Shown here: positions 14,080-23,070 of the stretch, in pieces | Layout: the number at the start of each line of letters is the position of its first letter | Position numbering within the stretch: the stretch's first letter is position 1 | NCBI GenBank assembly: GCA_022562155.1 | Contig: JADFPV010000013.1 | Coordinates: 1-46,507 of the forward strand | Direction: 5' to 3' | Length of the DNA stretch: 46,507 nt | Source: Chloroflexota bacterium | GTDB taxonomy: Bacteria > Chloroflexota > Dehalococcoidia > DSTF01 > RBG-16-68-14 | Translations under genes and position numbers: made by a program | The notes under the pieces: generated by a model | Told to the model about the DNA's origin: nothing | What the model saw: only the letters and a program-made list of their open reading frames with translations | The model's database searches: none

Positions 14080-15036
14080 ATGCCGAGAGAGATGGCCTAC
14101 TTTCAAGGCAAGATTGTGCCGCTGGAGGAGGCTAAGATCAGCGTCAAGACGCATGCGTTCCTCTATGGGACGGCGTGCTTCGAAGGCATCCGGGGAAACT
14201 GGAACGAGGACCAGGGCGTCGTCCACCTCTTCCGCATCAGAGAGCACTACGAACGGCTGCGAAGGAGTTCTAAGATCCTCAAGATCGGCCTGGCCCTCAG
14301 CGACGATGAACTGTGCGATCTGACGACAAAGCTGGTCGAGCAGGCTGGCTTCACCGAGGATGTCTATATCCGGCCAATCGCCTACAAGAGCCAGGAAGAG
14401 ATCGGCCCGCGCTTGCACGACATCGAGGACGACTTCCTCGTCTTCGTCATGCCGTTCGGGAACTATCTGGACCCTGACGCCGGCATTCGTTGCATGACGT
14501 CCACCTGGCGCCGCGTCGATGACCTCGGCATTCCCGCCCGAGCGAAGGTCAACGGCCTGTACATCAACTCCGCGCTGGCGAAGACTGAAGCGCAGGAGAA
14601 CGGCTTCGACGAAGCGATCATGCTGGACGACCGCGGTCATGTCTCAGAAGGAAGCGGCGAGAACATCTTCCTCGTTCGGGACGGCAAGCTGATCACGCCT
14701 GCGCCGTCTGACAACGTCTTGGAGGGCATTACGCACGACAGCATCATTCAGCTTGCGAAAGATGAGCTTGGCATCGAGACCGTCGAGCGTTCGATTGACC
14801 GCAGCGAGTTGTACATCGCGGATGAGTGCTTCATGACGGGCACGGCCGCTCACGTTACGGCAGTGACCGAGGTCGACCGCCGAGCTGTCGGCGAGGGCGG
14901 CACCGGCCCGATCACGAAACAGCTCCAACAGTTGTACTTCGACGCCATCCGCGGCAAGAACGAGAAGTATGCGGCCTGGCTGACGCCTGCGCGTCCCAAG
15001 AAAGAGCAGGCGGCGGGCCAAAGGGTGAACGCCTAA
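14080..15036 (+). CDS. ilvE: Branched-chain amino acid aminotransferase (class IV)
   Basis: A 318-residue fold-type IV PLP enzyme. THAFLYGTACFEGIRG near 24-39 is the substrate-loop signature, the PLP lysine is expected at Lys 156 in RAKVNGLYINS, and SEGSGENIFLV follows. It performs the last step of Leu, Ile and Val synthesis and the first of their breakdown. The frame opens at 14014, but ATG 14080 is chosen because the promoter and AAAGGAG site (14064-14069) lie between. It is first in a same-strand run with the PH-domain and flavoprotein genes, ahead of the ilv-leu operon. Confidence 0.92.
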   Translation: MPREMAYFQGKIVPLEEAKISVKTHAFLYGTACFEGIRGNWNEDQGVVHLFRIREHYERLRRSSKILKIGLALSDDELCDLTTKLVEQAGFTEDVYIRPIAYKSQEEIGPRLHDIEDDFLVFVMPFGNYLDPDAGIRCMTSTWRRVDDLGIPARAKVNGLYINSALAKTEAQENGFDEAIMLDDRGHVSEGSGENIFLVRDGKLITPAPSDNVLEGITHDSIIQLAKDELGIETVERSIDRSELYIADECFMTGTAAHVTAVTEVDRRAVGEGGTGPITKQLQQLYFDAIRGKNEKYAAWLTPARPKKEQAAGQRVNA

Positions 15037-15037
15037 G

Positions 15038-15925
15038 GTGATCTCCGAACTCCATCCCCACCGCGCGCTCGGCGTGCTGGTGGGAGCCGCCCTCACCGCT
15101 TGGTGCTTCGTGTTCACGGTCGCTCTGCTCTGGCGGGGTCTCACGCAGCCGATCGATCTTCCCGCGGTGGGACTATACGTCACGGCGACTCTGTTCTTTG
15201 GGCTGGGCTCACTCTTCGCCTACTGGACGTACAGCTGTCTGACGCTGAAGTACTTTCTCGATCGAAACGGGCTTACGATCCACTGGGGTGACATCCGCCA
15301 ACTGATCCCGATGGACCGCATCGAGAAGCTCGTGCCGGGCCGGGAGCTGCCCGCCCCGAAGGTGACCGGCGTGAGCTGGCTGGGCCATCACGTGGGCCAC
15401 GGGCTCGTCGAAGGGCTGGGCGACACGATCTTCTACTCGACACATGGCTCGCAGGAAGAGCTGCTCTACATTGTGACGGCGGAGCACACGTACGCGATCT
15501 CGGTGACCGACGATGTGCAGTTCGCCGAAGAGTTGCAGGGTCACCAGAAGCTAGGGCAGGTGGTCTCGCTGCCACAGGTGAACGAGCGCCACTCGGTCGC
15601 GGCGTTGCCGCTCTGGAACGACCCCTTAGCACTACTGCTTGCCTTCGCGGCGGCGGTCGGCTTTGCGGTCACGCTTGGGTACGTCTTCCATCAGTATCCC
15701 GGATTGCCCGAGAGCATCCCCTTCCCCTTCTCGTCGCAGGGCTTCGGGGACAAGGAAGAGCTATTGAGCATCCCGATAACAGGGCTTGGCATACTGGCCG
15801 TTAGCCTTGTACTTGGGTTCCTCCTGCACGCGCTGGACCGGGCGGTCGGCTACCTCCTCTTTCTCTCGGGCCTAGGGGCCCAGATCGTGCTCCTCTCGGC
15901 AGCCATCATCACTCTTAACCAGTAG
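15038..15925 (+). CDS. Membrane protein with PH-like domain
   Basis: A 295-residue protein. It has two N-terminal membrane segments (about 10-30 and 45-65), then a beta-rich region (LTIHWGDIRQLIPMDRIEKL) resembling bacterial PH domains, then three C-terminal membrane segments. It starts with GTG two bases after the ilvE stop, so it is probably co-translated. No enzymatic motif is visible and the function is unknown. Confidence 0.75.
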   Translation: MISELHPHRALGVLVGAALTAWCFVFTVALLWRGLTQPIDLPAVGLYVTATLFFGLGSLFAYWTYSCLTLKYFLDRNGLTIHWGDIRQLIPMDRIEKLVPGRELPAPKVTGVSWLGHHVGHGLVEGLGDTIFYSTHGSQEELLYIVTAEHTYAISVTDDVQFAEELQGHQKLGQVVSLPQVNERHSVAALPLWNDPLALLLAFAAAVGFAVTLGYVFHQYPGLPESIPFPFSSQGFGDKEELLSIPITGLGILAVSLVLGFLLHALDRAVGYLLFLSGLGAQIVLLSAAIITLNQ

Positions 15926-15962
15926 AAGAACACTTCATCCTCTCGCCGGATACACTGATGTG

Positions 15963-17141
15963 ATGAGCGCGAACGACTCGACGTACGACACCATTATCGT
16001 GGGCGCCGGGCCCGCCGGCAGCACGGCCGCCCGCCTGCTTGCGCGGGGCGGAGCAAAGGTCCTGATGCTCGACCGCGCGGCCTTCCCGCGTGACAAGCCG
16101 TGTGGCGGCGGGGTGACGAACCAGGCCGCGCGCGCTCTGGATATCGACCTCGCGCCGGTGATCGAACAGACGATCACGAAGGCGCAGGTCAGTTTGAAGC
16201 TAGGCGGCGCGTTCGACCGGGAGTGGCCGGAGCCGCTCTCGTACACGACGCGGCGCAGCCGTCTCGATGCCTACCTCGCCGAGCAGGCGTCAAAAGCCGG
16301 AGCGGACTTTCGTGACGCCTCGCCGGTCCGTGAGATCGAGGCGAGCGATGGGGTGGTGACCGTGCGCTCGAACGGAGATAGCTACCGAGCGCGAACGCTG
16401 ATCGGCGCCGACGGCGCAAACGGCATCACGGCGCGGTCGGCCGGTCTGGGCAGCGACCCGCAGCGAGCGGCGGTGGCGCTCGAGGCGAACGTAGCCGCCG
16501 AGAACGGGCTCGGAGATCGCTGGGACTCGAAGATAGCAGTCGACCTTGGCGGGATTCCAGGAGGGTTCGGCTGGCTCTTCCCGAAGGGCGATCACATCAA
16601 CGTGGGTGTCGGCGGCTGGAAGCAGGTCGGCCCGACGCTGCGCGCCAGGCTCTCGGCACTCTGCAGCTTCCTCGAGATCGATGACAGCAAACTAACGGGC
16701 CTTCGGGGTCACCACTTGCCGCTCCGCGACAGGGGCGCGCCGATCGCGCGCGGCAACACGTTGCTGGTCGGTGACGCCGCGGGCCTCGTCGACCCCTTGT
16801 CCGGGGAGGGGATCCATGCCGCGTTCGTCAGCGGCCGGCTGGCCAGCGACGCAGTCGAGAGGTACCTGTCGGGCGAGACAGACGACCTGACGTCGTATGA
16901 TGCGGCGGTCGGCCGCGAGCTGATGCTGGACATCGAGCTCTCGCACAAATTCCAGGCGGTCTTTCAGCGCTTCCCCCGCGTGAGCGTGGCCGTGCTGCGC
17001 TTCAGCGACCGCTTCTGGGGCCAGATGTGCGGCCTGGCGCGGGGAGAGATGACATACACACAGATCGAAGCGCGGCTGGGCGTGTTCCGGCACTTCTTCA
17101 ACGGCCTGGCAAAGGTCTCCGCTGTTGGCTTGCCACGGTAG
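15963..17141 (+). CDS. Geranylgeranyl reductase-family FAD oxidoreductase
   Basis: A 392-residue flavoprotein. The FAD-binding Rossmann motif is VGAGPAG (about 13-19), DKPCGGGVT marks the family, and the second FAD motif GDAAGLVDPLSGEGI lies in the middle. Family members saturate isoprenoid chains of lipids or quinones, and some are halogenase-like; the substrate here is unknown. GTG 15960 is possible, but TACACT (15951-15956) ends six bases before ATG 15963 and there is no ribosome site, so the mRNA is probably leaderless. Confidence 0.88.
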   Translation: MSANDSTYDTIIVGAGPAGSTAARLLARGGAKVLMLDRAAFPRDKPCGGGVTNQAARALDIDLAPVIEQTITKAQVSLKLGGAFDREWPEPLSYTTRRSRLDAYLAEQASKAGADFRDASPVREIEASDGVVTVRSNGDSYRARTLIGADGANGITARSAGLGSDPQRAAVALEANVAAENGLGDRWDSKIAVDLGGIPGGFGWLFPKGDHINVGVGGWKQVGPTLRARLSALCSFLEIDDSKLTGLRGHHLPLRDRGAPIARGNTLLVGDAAGLVDPLSGEGIHAAFVSGRLASDAVERYLSGETDDLTSYDAAVGRELMLDIELSHKFQAVFQRFPRVSVAVLRFSDRFWGQMCGLARGEMTYTQIEARLGVFRHFFNGLAKVSAVGLPR

Positions 17142-17152
17142 GGCTATTCCTA

Positions 17153-17181
17153 TTGACAGGGCCTGAGCCCGTCAGTACACT
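17153..17181 (+). promoter_or_regulatory. Promoter of the ilv-leu T-box leader
   Basis: A perfect -35 TTGACA (17153-17158), exactly 17 bases, and TACACT (17176-17181). The expected start is near 17188, at the base of the T-box stem I. Confidence 0.75.
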
Positions 17182-17187
17182 AATTGA

Positions 17188-17440
17188 CGATACATAAAGG
17201 CGGTGAAGGGAAATAGTAGGAACTCGCTTCGCCTGAGAGAGCCGGTGTTGCTGAGAATCCGGCGCGAACAGCGGTTCCGAACTCGTCCCCGAGCTTCCGG
17301 GCTGAATGCACCAAGTACGGAGTGCGCATAGGCCCAGACGGGAACGCCCGTTACAGCGTGTAGAGAGGTCCGGCGAGAGCCGGGCAAAAAGGGTGGTACC
17401 GTCCCGTCCCTCGGGATCCCTTTAGGGACGGGATGTATTG
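17188..17440 (+). promoter_or_regulatory. T-box leader, leucine specifier CTC
   Basis: The conserved T-box AGGGTGGTACC lies at 17390-17400, and its TGGT bulge fits a tRNA with discriminator A. Stem I shows the loop-E/S-turn pair: AGTA (17215-17218) next to GGAAC (17219-17223), which pairs with GTTCC (17274-17278), followed by GAA and the specifier CTC (17282-17284), a leucine codon. A terminator stem (TCCCGTCCC 17402-17410 with GGGACGGGA 17425-17433) competes with the antiterminator. Uncharged tRNA-Leu(GAG) should allow read-through into the ilv-leu genes. Confidence 0.93.
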
Positions 17441-17449
17441 ATCTTGGAG

Positions 17450-17611
17450 ATGAGCATGATCGACATCAGGACGATCAGTTCGGAGGTGGACGCGGATTCC
17501 CCGGCCAGCCGGGGAAACCGCGTCGTAATCGTATCTCTTCCGACCCAGAGCCTACAGATAGTGTTGGGGCTGCTGGGATTGGGCCTGCTTCTGAGCGGGC
17601 TACGGACGTGA
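17450..17611 (+). CDS. Leu-rich small ORF between T-box and ilvB (leader peptide or small membrane protein)
   Basis: A 53-codon ORF with ribosome site GGAG (17445-17448), best spaced for the second ATG at 17456. The first 30 residues are polar. The end is one hydrophobic stretch (LQIVLGLLGLGLLLSGLRT) with nine Leu codons in the last 20, plus Ile and Val. The stop is directly followed by the arm of a hairpin that can also pair with the ilvB ribosome site. Two readings fit: a leader peptide for ribosome-dependent control, or a small membrane protein under leucine control. Confidence 0.6.
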   Translation: MSMIDIRTISSEVDADSPASRGNRVVIVSLPTQSLQIVLGLLGLGLLLSGLRT

Positions 17612-17697
17612 GGTCCTCGGACTAACACACGAAGCGTGTAGTACGAACACCGAGGACCGGCCCCGAATAATCGGGGCCGGAACGTTATCACCGAGGA
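17612..17697 (+). promoter_or_regulatory. ilvB leader: Alternative hairpins and anti-Shine-Dalgarno before ilvB
   Basis: GGTCCTCGG (17612-17620) pairs with CCGAGGACC (17650-17658). A second hairpin follows, GGCCCCGA (17659-17666) with TCGGGGCC (17671-17678). The same first arm (TCCTCGG, 17614-17620) is also the perfect complement of CCGAGGA (17691-17697) in the ilvB ribosome site. The arm begins right after the stop of the Leu-rich ORF, so a ribosome finishing that ORF would cover it. There is no T-run, so a translational switch is more likely than termination. Confidence 0.5.
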
Positions 17698-17708
17698 GGA
17701 GCGAGACC

Positions 17709-19415
17709 ATGAAACTGACAGGCGCACAAATTGTGATGGAATGCTTGGCCCGAGAAGGGGTCGAGCACATCTTTGGTTATCCGGGCGGCGCCAACTTGCC
17801 GCTCTACGACACCCTGCGGCAATACCCGCAGATCCAACATGTCCTCGTCCGGCACGAGCAGGCTGCTGCCCACGCGGCGGACGCGTATGCGCGGCTGACG
17901 GGAAAGCCGGGCGTGTGTTGGGCAACCTCTGGCCCCGGCGCGACGAACCTCGTGACGGGCATCGCGAACGCGTGGATGGACTCCGTGCCGCTCGTGTGCA
18001 TCACGGGCTCCGTGGTCTCCTGGCTAATCGGCCGCGACGGCTTCCAAGAGGCCGACATCACAGGCATCACATTGCCGATCACAAAGCAGAACTATCTAGT
18101 ACTGGACGTGGACGACCTGGCCGGAACGATGCGGGAGGCCTTTCACATCGCATCGACAGGACGCCCGGGGCCGGTGCTGATCGACATCCCGCGCGACCTG
18201 CAGCAGGCGGAAACCGAGTTCGAGTACCCGGAGAAGGTCAACATCCCGAGCTACACGCCGGAGGTCGAAGTCGAGAGCGGCTTGATCAAGAAGGCGGCGC
18301 AGCTGATCAACGAAGCCGACCGGCCGCTCATTCTGGCAGGCCACGGTGTGATCATCTCGAAGGCCTATGACGAGCTGAAGGAGCTGGCGGAGCGCGCGAA
18401 CATACCCGTGATCTGTACGTTGCTTGGGCTGGGGGGCTTTCCCGGTTCGCATGAGCTGTTCATGGGCATGCCCGGCATGCACGGCATGTACTGGAACAAC
18501 ATCGCGATCGGCGAAGCCGATCTCGTGATGGGGATCGGCATGCGATTCGATGACCGCGTGACGGGCAAGCTGGCCGACTTCGCGCCGAAGGCCAAGATCA
18601 TCCACATCGACATCGACCCGGCTGAGATCGGTAAGAACGTCAAGACGACGGTCCCGCTCAATGGCGACGTAAAACGGGTGTTGACTGACCTGAACCCGCT
18701 GGTTGAGCCGTCCAAGCATGCCGCGTGGCACGCTCGAATCAGGGACCTGCGCCACGACCACCCATCGATTGCCATTCCGAACGTCGATAAGGTGTTGCCG
18801 CAGTACGTGATCAAGAAGATCTACGAGCTGTCCGGCCCAAACGCCTACTACGTGACCGGCGTCGGGCAGCATCAGATGTGGGCCGCGCAGCACTTCTGGA
18901 GCGATAATCCGGCCAGCTTCATCACGTCAGGCGGCCTTGGCACGATGGGCTTTGAAATCCCTGCCGCGATCGGCGCTCAGTTCGCGAAGCCGAAGGACCT
19001 GGTTTGGTCGATCTGCGGGGATGGCGGGTTCCAGATGACGATGCAGGAGCTGGCGACGTGCGTCGAGTACGAACTCCCGATCAAGTTCGCGATTATCAAC
19101 AACGACTTCTTAGGGATGGTTCGCCAGTGGCAGCACAACTACTACGATAAGAACCTTCAGTCGGTGAAGATGCTCCAGCCAGACTTCGTCAAAATGGCTG
19201 ACGCGTTCGGCATTGCGGGGTTGCGCGTCTCCGATAAGAGCCAGGTCGAGCCCGCCATCGAGGACGCGCTTAGGCATCCAGGCCCTGTCGTCATCGACTT
19301 CGAGGTGGAGCAAGAGGAAGACCTCTTCCCAGCGATGCCGCCGGGCGCCGCACTTTCAGAAACGATTGACCAGCCGAAGTTCGCGGAAGAGCTTGAAAAG
19401 GTGAGCACACCATGA
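17709..19415 (+). CDS. ilvB: Acetolactate synthase large subunit
   Basis: A 568-residue TPP enzyme. The N-terminal domain has GYPGGA and the catalytic Glu in VRHEQAAAHAADAYAR (near 50), a central FAD-binding region follows, and the C-terminal TPP motif starts at GDGGFQM and ends with the NNDF stretch. It condenses two pyruvates, or pyruvate and 2-oxobutyrate, for Val/Leu or Ile. Ribosome site GAGGAGGA precedes the ATG. The stop overlaps ilvN by four bases. Leader control by the T-box and downstream hairpins is described separately. Confidence 0.96.
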   Translation: MKLTGAQIVMECLAREGVEHIFGYPGGANLPLYDTLRQYPQIQHVLVRHEQAAAHAADAYARLTGKPGVCWATSGPGATNLVTGIANAWMDSVPLVCITGSVVSWLIGRDGFQEADITGITLPITKQNYLVLDVDDLAGTMREAFHIASTGRPGPVLIDIPRDLQQAETEFEYPEKVNIPSYTPEVEVESGLIKKAAQLINEADRPLILAGHGVIISKAYDELKELAERANIPVICTLLGLGGFPGSHELFMGMPGMHGMYWNNIAIGEADLVMGIGMRFDDRVTGKLADFAPKAKIIHIDIDPAEIGKNVKTTVPLNGDVKRVLTDLNPLVEPSKHAAWHARIRDLRHDHPSIAIPNVDKVLPQYVIKKIYELSGPNAYYVTGVGQHQMWAAQHFWSDNPASFITSGGLGTMGFEIPAAIGAQFAKPKDLVWSICGDGGFQMTMQELATCVEYELPIKFAIINNDFLGMVRQWQHNYYDKNLQSVKMLQPDFVKMADAFGIAGLRVSDKSQVEPAIEDALRHPGPVVIDFEVEQEEDLFPAMPPGAALSETIDQPKFAEELEKVSTP

Positions 19416-19981
19416 CTACCCATACCATCGTCGCGTTGGTCGAGAACCGGCCGGGCGTCCTGAACAAGATCGCCAGCAAGTGGCGGCAGCGCGGGTTCAA
19501 CATCGAGAGCCTTGCGGTCGGCCACAGCGAGATACCAGGCGTGTCACGGATGACGTTCACCGTAGATGGCACGAGGACCGACGTCGTTCAGGTCACCAAA
19601 CAGATGGACAAGGTGATCGAGGTCGTGAAGGTCGTCGATCTCACGGAGCACAACATGGTGCATCGAGAGCTTGCGTTGGCGAAGCTCGGCGCGGGACCCA
19701 AAGAACGCGGATCGATCTTGGAGATCGTCGATATCTTCCGTGCAAAGATCGTCGATGTCTCGGCCGAATCCATCATCGTAGAAGTGACGGGCACCGAGGA
19801 GAAGGTTGACGCGTTCCTGGAGATGGTTGGCCCCTATGGCATTACAGAACTCGTCCGCACAGGTCGCATTGCGATGACGCGCGGCCCTGAGGCCCCAATG
19901 ACGATCGATAAGAGCAAGGTAGAAGCGCACAAGTTCCGCGCCGCAGGCGAAGGCAAAGCGAAAATAGGGACGTTGATCTAG
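19412..19981 (+). CDS. ilvN: Acetolactate synthase regulatory subunit
   Basis: A 189-residue protein with an N-terminal ACT domain ([25 protein letters not shown]) that binds valine for feedback inhibition, and the C-terminal ALS_ss_C domain. It is of the long small-subunit type (IlvH-like length). The start overlaps the ilvB stop (ATGA), giving coupled, roughly equal synthesis of the two subunits. Confidence 0.95.
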   Translation: MTTHTIVALVENRPGVLNKIASKWRQRGFNIESLAVGHSEIPGVSRMTFTVDGTRTDVVQVTKQMDKVIEVVKVVDLTEHNMVHRELALAKLGAGPKERGSILEIVDIFRAKIVDVSAESIIVEVTGTEEKVDAFLEMVGPYGITELVRTGRIAMTRGPEAPMTIDKSKVEAHKFRAAGEGKAKIGTLI

Positions 19982-19994
19982 GAGGAGCGGCTGG

Positions 19995-21002
19995 ATGGCT
20001 GAGATCTACTACGACAAGGACGCAGACCTCGATCTGCTGAAGGACAAGACGATTGGCATCATCGGCTTCGGGAGCCAAGGGCACGCGCACGCGCTGAACC
20101 TGAAGGACAGTGGCCTCAAGGTGCTCGTGGGCCTCTATCCGGGGTCGAAGAGCTGGAGCAAGGTAGAGGAGAGTGGCCTCAAGGTCGGCACCGTTGATGA
20201 CGTCACGAAGGAATCCGACGTCATCATGGTCCTGGCGCCGGACCAGGTACAGCGCGAGCTGTACGAACAGCATATCGAGCAAGGGTTGGAGCCGGGCAAC
20301 ATGCTGATGTTCGCCCACGGATTCAACATCCACTACAACCAGATCGTGCCATCGGCCGACGTCGACGTGACGATGATCGCGCCGAAAGGCCCCGGCCACA
20401 TGCTCCGCCAGCTCTATGGAGAGGGCATTGGTATGCCGGCGCTCGTCGCGGTCCATCAGAACGCGACGGAGCTGGCGAAGCAGCTCGCGCTGGCGTATGC
20501 GAAGGGGATAGGCTGCGCGCGTGCCGGCGTGCTCGCGACGACGTTCCAGGAGGAGACGGAGACCGACCTCTTCGGTGAGCAGACGGTGCTCTGCGGCGGC
20601 GTTACGGCGCTGATCAAGACTGCGTTCGAGACGCTGGTCGAAGCCGGCTACCAGCCTGAGGTCGCCTATTTCGAGTGCCTGCACGAGCTGAAGCTGTTGG
20701 TGGACTTCATCCACGAAGGTGGCATGGCGTCGATGCGCTACACGATCAGCGACACCGCCGAGTACGGCGACTACACACGCGGACCGCGCGTGATCGACGA
20801 GCACGTGCGGGAAACCATGCGGACGATCCTGGGCGAGATCCAGGACGGTTCGTTCGCGCGCGAATGGATCTTGGAGAACCAGGCCGGCCGGCCGGGCTTC
20901 CTGGCCCAGCGCCGCATTGAAGCCGAGCACCCGATCGAAGTGGTGGGCGCGGAGCTGCGCGGCATGATGAGCTGGCTCAAGAAGGATGGCAGCGGGAAAT
21001 AG
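19995..21002 (+). CDS. ilvC: Ketol-acid reductoisomerase, class I
   Basis: A 335-residue enzyme of the short class I form. The Rossmann motif is [13 protein letters not shown] near 27-39, with the Mg-binding residues in the C-terminal knotted domain (for example DLFGEQ and the ECLHELK region). It isomerises and reduces acetolactate or acetohydroxybutyrate. A strong AGGAGG site lies between the ilvN stop and ATG 19995. It is third in the operon. Confidence 0.96.
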   Translation: MAEIYYDKDADLDLLKDKTIGIIGFGSQGHAHALNLKDSGLKVLVGLYPGSKSWSKVEESGLKVGTVDDVTKESDVIMVLAPDQVQRELYEQHIEQGLEPGNMLMFAHGFNIHYNQIVPSADVDVTMIAPKGPGHMLRQLYGEGIGMPALVAVHQNATELAKQLALAYAKGIGCARAGVLATTFQEETETDLFGEQTVLCGGVTALIKTAFETLVEAGYQPEVAYFECLHELKLLVDFIHEGGMASMRYTISDTAEYGDYTRGPRVIDEHVRETMRTILGEIQDGSFAREWILENQAGRPGFLAQRRIEAEHPIEVVGAELRGMMSWLKKDGSGK

Positions 21003-21004
21003 AC

Positions 21005-21079
21005 ATGCACCGCGAACGGACTGCGATGTTACTCAACCTGCGCCGGCCCTCTGTCCCAGATCGGGGCGAGGGGGCCTAA
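21005..21079 (+). CDS. leuA upstream ORF (candidate leader peptide)
   Basis: A 24-codon ORF begins two bases after the ilvC stop; an inner ATG at 21026 gives MLLNLRRPSVPDRGEGA. The LLNLR stretch with three Leu codons (TTA, CTC, CTG) resembles Leu-rich leader peptides described before leuA in Actinobacteria. Its codons CTC-AAC-CT are complementary to the leuA ribosome site. No strong ribosome site precedes either ATG, so translation would rely on coupling from ilvC. Confidence 0.45.
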   Translation: MHRERTAMLLNLRRPSVPDRGEGA

Positions 21080-21115
21080 AGGGCGTTATGGACCAACATT
21101 GAATAGGAGGTTGAG
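21032..21115 (+). promoter_or_regulatory. leuA leader: Candidate leuA translational switch
   Basis: CTCAACCT (21032-21039), within the Leu codons of the small ORF, is an 8-base perfect complement of AGGTTGAG (21108-21115), which overlaps the GGAGG ribosome site of leuA. Between them GGCCCTC (21045-21051) can pair with GAGG..GCC (21068-21076). Ribosome position on LLNL could decide whether the ribosome site is free. Confidence 0.45.
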
Positions 21116-21121
21116 CGAACA

Positions 21122-22669
21122 ATGGCAGAACAGATCAAGATCTTCGACACGACGTTGAGAGATGGCGAGCAATCACCGGGCGTAGCCCTCACCGCGAGCG
21201 ACAAGGTAGAGATCGCGCAGCAGTTGGAGCGGCTGGGCGTCGACATCATCGAGGCCGGCTTCCCGCTGACGTCCGAGGGCGATCTGGAGGCCGTCGCGAT
21301 GGTCGCCAAGAACGTGCGCGAGCCTGTGATCGCGGCGCTGGCGCACGCCAATCCGAAGGCCGTCGACGCGGCCCGTGACGCCCTGAAGGACGCGGCGCGG
21401 TCACGCATCCATGTCTTCCTTTCGACCTCTGACATCCACCTGATGCACCAGCTCAAGAAGAACAAGGAGGATGTGCTGGAGATGGCGGTGTCGATGGTCG
21501 GGCGCGCCAAGGGGTACGCCGAGGACGTCGAGTTCAGCCCGATGGACGCCACCCGCTCCGAGCGGGAGTACGTGTATACGATGCTCCAGGAGGTTATCGA
21601 GGCAGGTGCGACGACGGTTAACATCCCGGACACGGTTGGCTATACGGTGCCGGAGGAGTTCGAGGAGTTTATCAAGGCGATCTTCGAGAACGTCTCCAAC
21701 ATCCACAAGGCGACTGTGTCGGTGCACTGCCACAACGACCTCGGCATGGCCGTCGCGAACTCGCTGGCGGCGGTCAAGGCGGGGGCGCGCACGATCGAGG
21801 TTTGCGTGAACGGGATCGGAGAGCGGGCGGGCAACGCCTCGCTGGAAGAGGTCGTGATGGCGATCCGCACGCGTCCCGACTTCTTCGACATGGAGACGAA
21901 CATCAACACAAAGGAGATCTATAGAACAAGCCGGCTCGTCGAAAACCTGACCGGCATGAGCCTGCAGCCGAACAAGGCGATCGTCGGCGGGAACGCGTTT
22001 CGCCACCAGTCGGGCATCCATCAGGACGGCATCCTGAAGATGCGCGAGACCTACGAGATCATGAACGCTGAGGACATCGGCTGGCCGGCGGGCGGAGAGA
22101 TCGTGCTGGGCAAGACGTCCGGCCGTCATGGCTTCAAGGCCCGCATCGAGGCGCTTGGCTTCGAGCTGACCGACGAAGAGCTGAGCCGCGCGTTTCTCGC
22201 CTTCAAGGAGCTGGCCGACAAAAAGCAAGAGGTCGACGACCGCGACCTGGAGGCGCTGGTCGCCGACAAGAAGCGCACGAGCGTGGAGGTCTACCACCTC
22301 GACTTCGTGCAGATAACGTCCGGCGACCACGCGACGCCGACGGCAACCGTGCGCTTGATCGCGCCCGATGGCTCCGTGCTGGCCGACGCCGCGCTCGGCA
22401 CCGGCCCGGTCGACGCGATCTACAAGGCGATCAACCGCATCATCAACGTGCCGAACCAGCTCACGGAGTTTTCCGTCAAAAGCGTGACCGAGGGCATCGA
22501 CGCTCAGGGCGAAGTCACGATCCGCATCGAAAGCGATGGCCGCAGCTACGTCGGCCGCGGCGCCGACACCGACATCATGGTTGCGTCGGCGAAGGCCTAT
22601 ATGAACGCGCTGAACCGGCTGCTGTCGGTACAGCGCCGCGCGGACAGCGAAGTAAGGACTAGCCCGTAG
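21122..22669 (+). CDS. leuA: 2-isopropylmalate synthase
   Basis: A 515-residue protein. The HMGL-like catalytic barrel starts [13 protein letters not shown]; it has the metal-binding HCHNDLGMA and the [10 protein letters not shown] segment, followed by the C-terminal LeuA dimer domain (from about 390) that binds leucine for feedback inhibition. It condenses acetyl-CoA with 2-oxoisovalerate, the committed step to leucine. It is last in the ilvBNC-leuA run and is preceded by a small ORF with possible anti-ribosome-site pairing. Confidence 0.95.
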   Translation: MAEQIKIFDTTLRDGEQSPGVALTASDKVEIAQQLERLGVDIIEAGFPLTSEGDLEAVAMVAKNVREPVIAALAHANPKAVDAARDALKDAARSRIHVFLSTSDIHLMHQLKKNKEDVLEMAVSMVGRAKGYAEDVEFSPMDATRSEREYVYTMLQEVIEAGATTVNIPDTVGYTVPEEFEEFIKAIFENVSNIHKATVSVHCHNDLGMAVANSLAAVKAGARTIEVCVNGIGERAGNASLEEVVMAIRTRPDFFDMETNINTKEIYRTSRLVENLTGMSLQPNKAIVGGNAFRHQSGIHQDGILKMRETYEIMNAEDIGWPAGGEIVLGKTSGRHGFKARIEALGFELTDEELSRAFLAFKELADKKQEVDDRDLEALVADKKRTSVEVYHLDFVQITSGDHATPTATVRLIAPDGSVLADAALGTGPVDAIYKAINRIINVPNQLTEFSVKSVTEGIDAQGEVTIRIESDGRSYVGRGADTDIMVASAKAYMNALNRLLSVQRRADSEVRTSP

Positions 22670-22710
22670 CCATGCCAAGCAAAGACGCTCAAAGTAAAGC
22701 AAAAGGACGT

Positions 22711-22739
22711 TTGACAAAGAATCGTGGCCATCGTAAAGT
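22711..22739 (+). promoter_or_regulatory. Promoter of the AbrB-PIN module
   Basis: A perfect TTGACA (22711-22716), 17-base spacer and TAAAGT (22734-22739). It lies inside the open frame upstream of the AbrB-like protein and so supports the start at 22783 instead of 22672. Confidence 0.65.
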
Positions 22740-22782
22740 GAAAGAAGCCGGATTGGCTTACATCACAAGCGAGGCAGGTTCG

Positions 22783-23070
22783 ATGCCGAAGACGACGATT
22801 AGTAGCAAGAATCAGATTACAATCCCAGCGCGGCTGATCCGCGAAATGGGGCTGAAGCCGGGCGACCAACTCGCTGTGGAGCTGGACGGACTGCGGCTGA
22901 TCCTGCATCCGCGGCCAAAAGACTGGGTCTCGTACACGGCCGGGTCGATGAAAGGTGTGTACGGAGAGACGAAAGAGGACATCGACGCTTATATTGAAGA
23001 ACTGCGGGGGGAGTGGGGTGAGTTCATGGAGCCGCTTGAGGCCAAGGAGGAGCGGAAATCCAGTCGTTAG
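22783..23070 (+). CDS. AbrB/MazE-family antitoxin
   Basis: A 95-residue protein. Residues 1-45 form the swapped-hairpin AbrB domain (TTISSKNQITIPARLIREMGLKPGDQ is its core, here read in two parts across residues 3-29). The C-terminal 45 acidic residues probably wrap the toxin. It should bind its own promoter and neutralise the PIN toxin encoded next, which it overlaps. A longer frame from 22672 is rejected because the promoter lies inside it. It interrupts the leuA-leuC run, suggesting later arrival. Confidence 0.85.
   Translation: MPKTTISSKNQITIPARLIREMGLKPGDQLAVELDGLRLILHPRPKDWVSYTAGSMKGVYGETKEDIDAYIEELRGEWGEFMEPLEAKEERKSSR

Noticed and set aside
17659-17678. Intrinsic terminator before ilvB
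   Set aside because: It is a strong hairpin, but the following bases (GGAACGTTATC) lack a T-run; a structural or translational role fits better.
19842-20930. Long minus-strand frame opposite ilvC
   Set aside because: It is antisense to a highly conserved enzyme, with codon pattern explained by high GC; no recognisable motif.
21401-22717. 438-codon minus-strand frame opposite leuA
   Set aside because: It is an Arg/His/Val/Asp-rich shadow frame typical of antisense GC-rich genes.
22672-22782. N-terminal extension of the AbrB-like protein
   Set aside because: A perfect promoter lies inside it and AbrB domains normally begin at the chosen Met.
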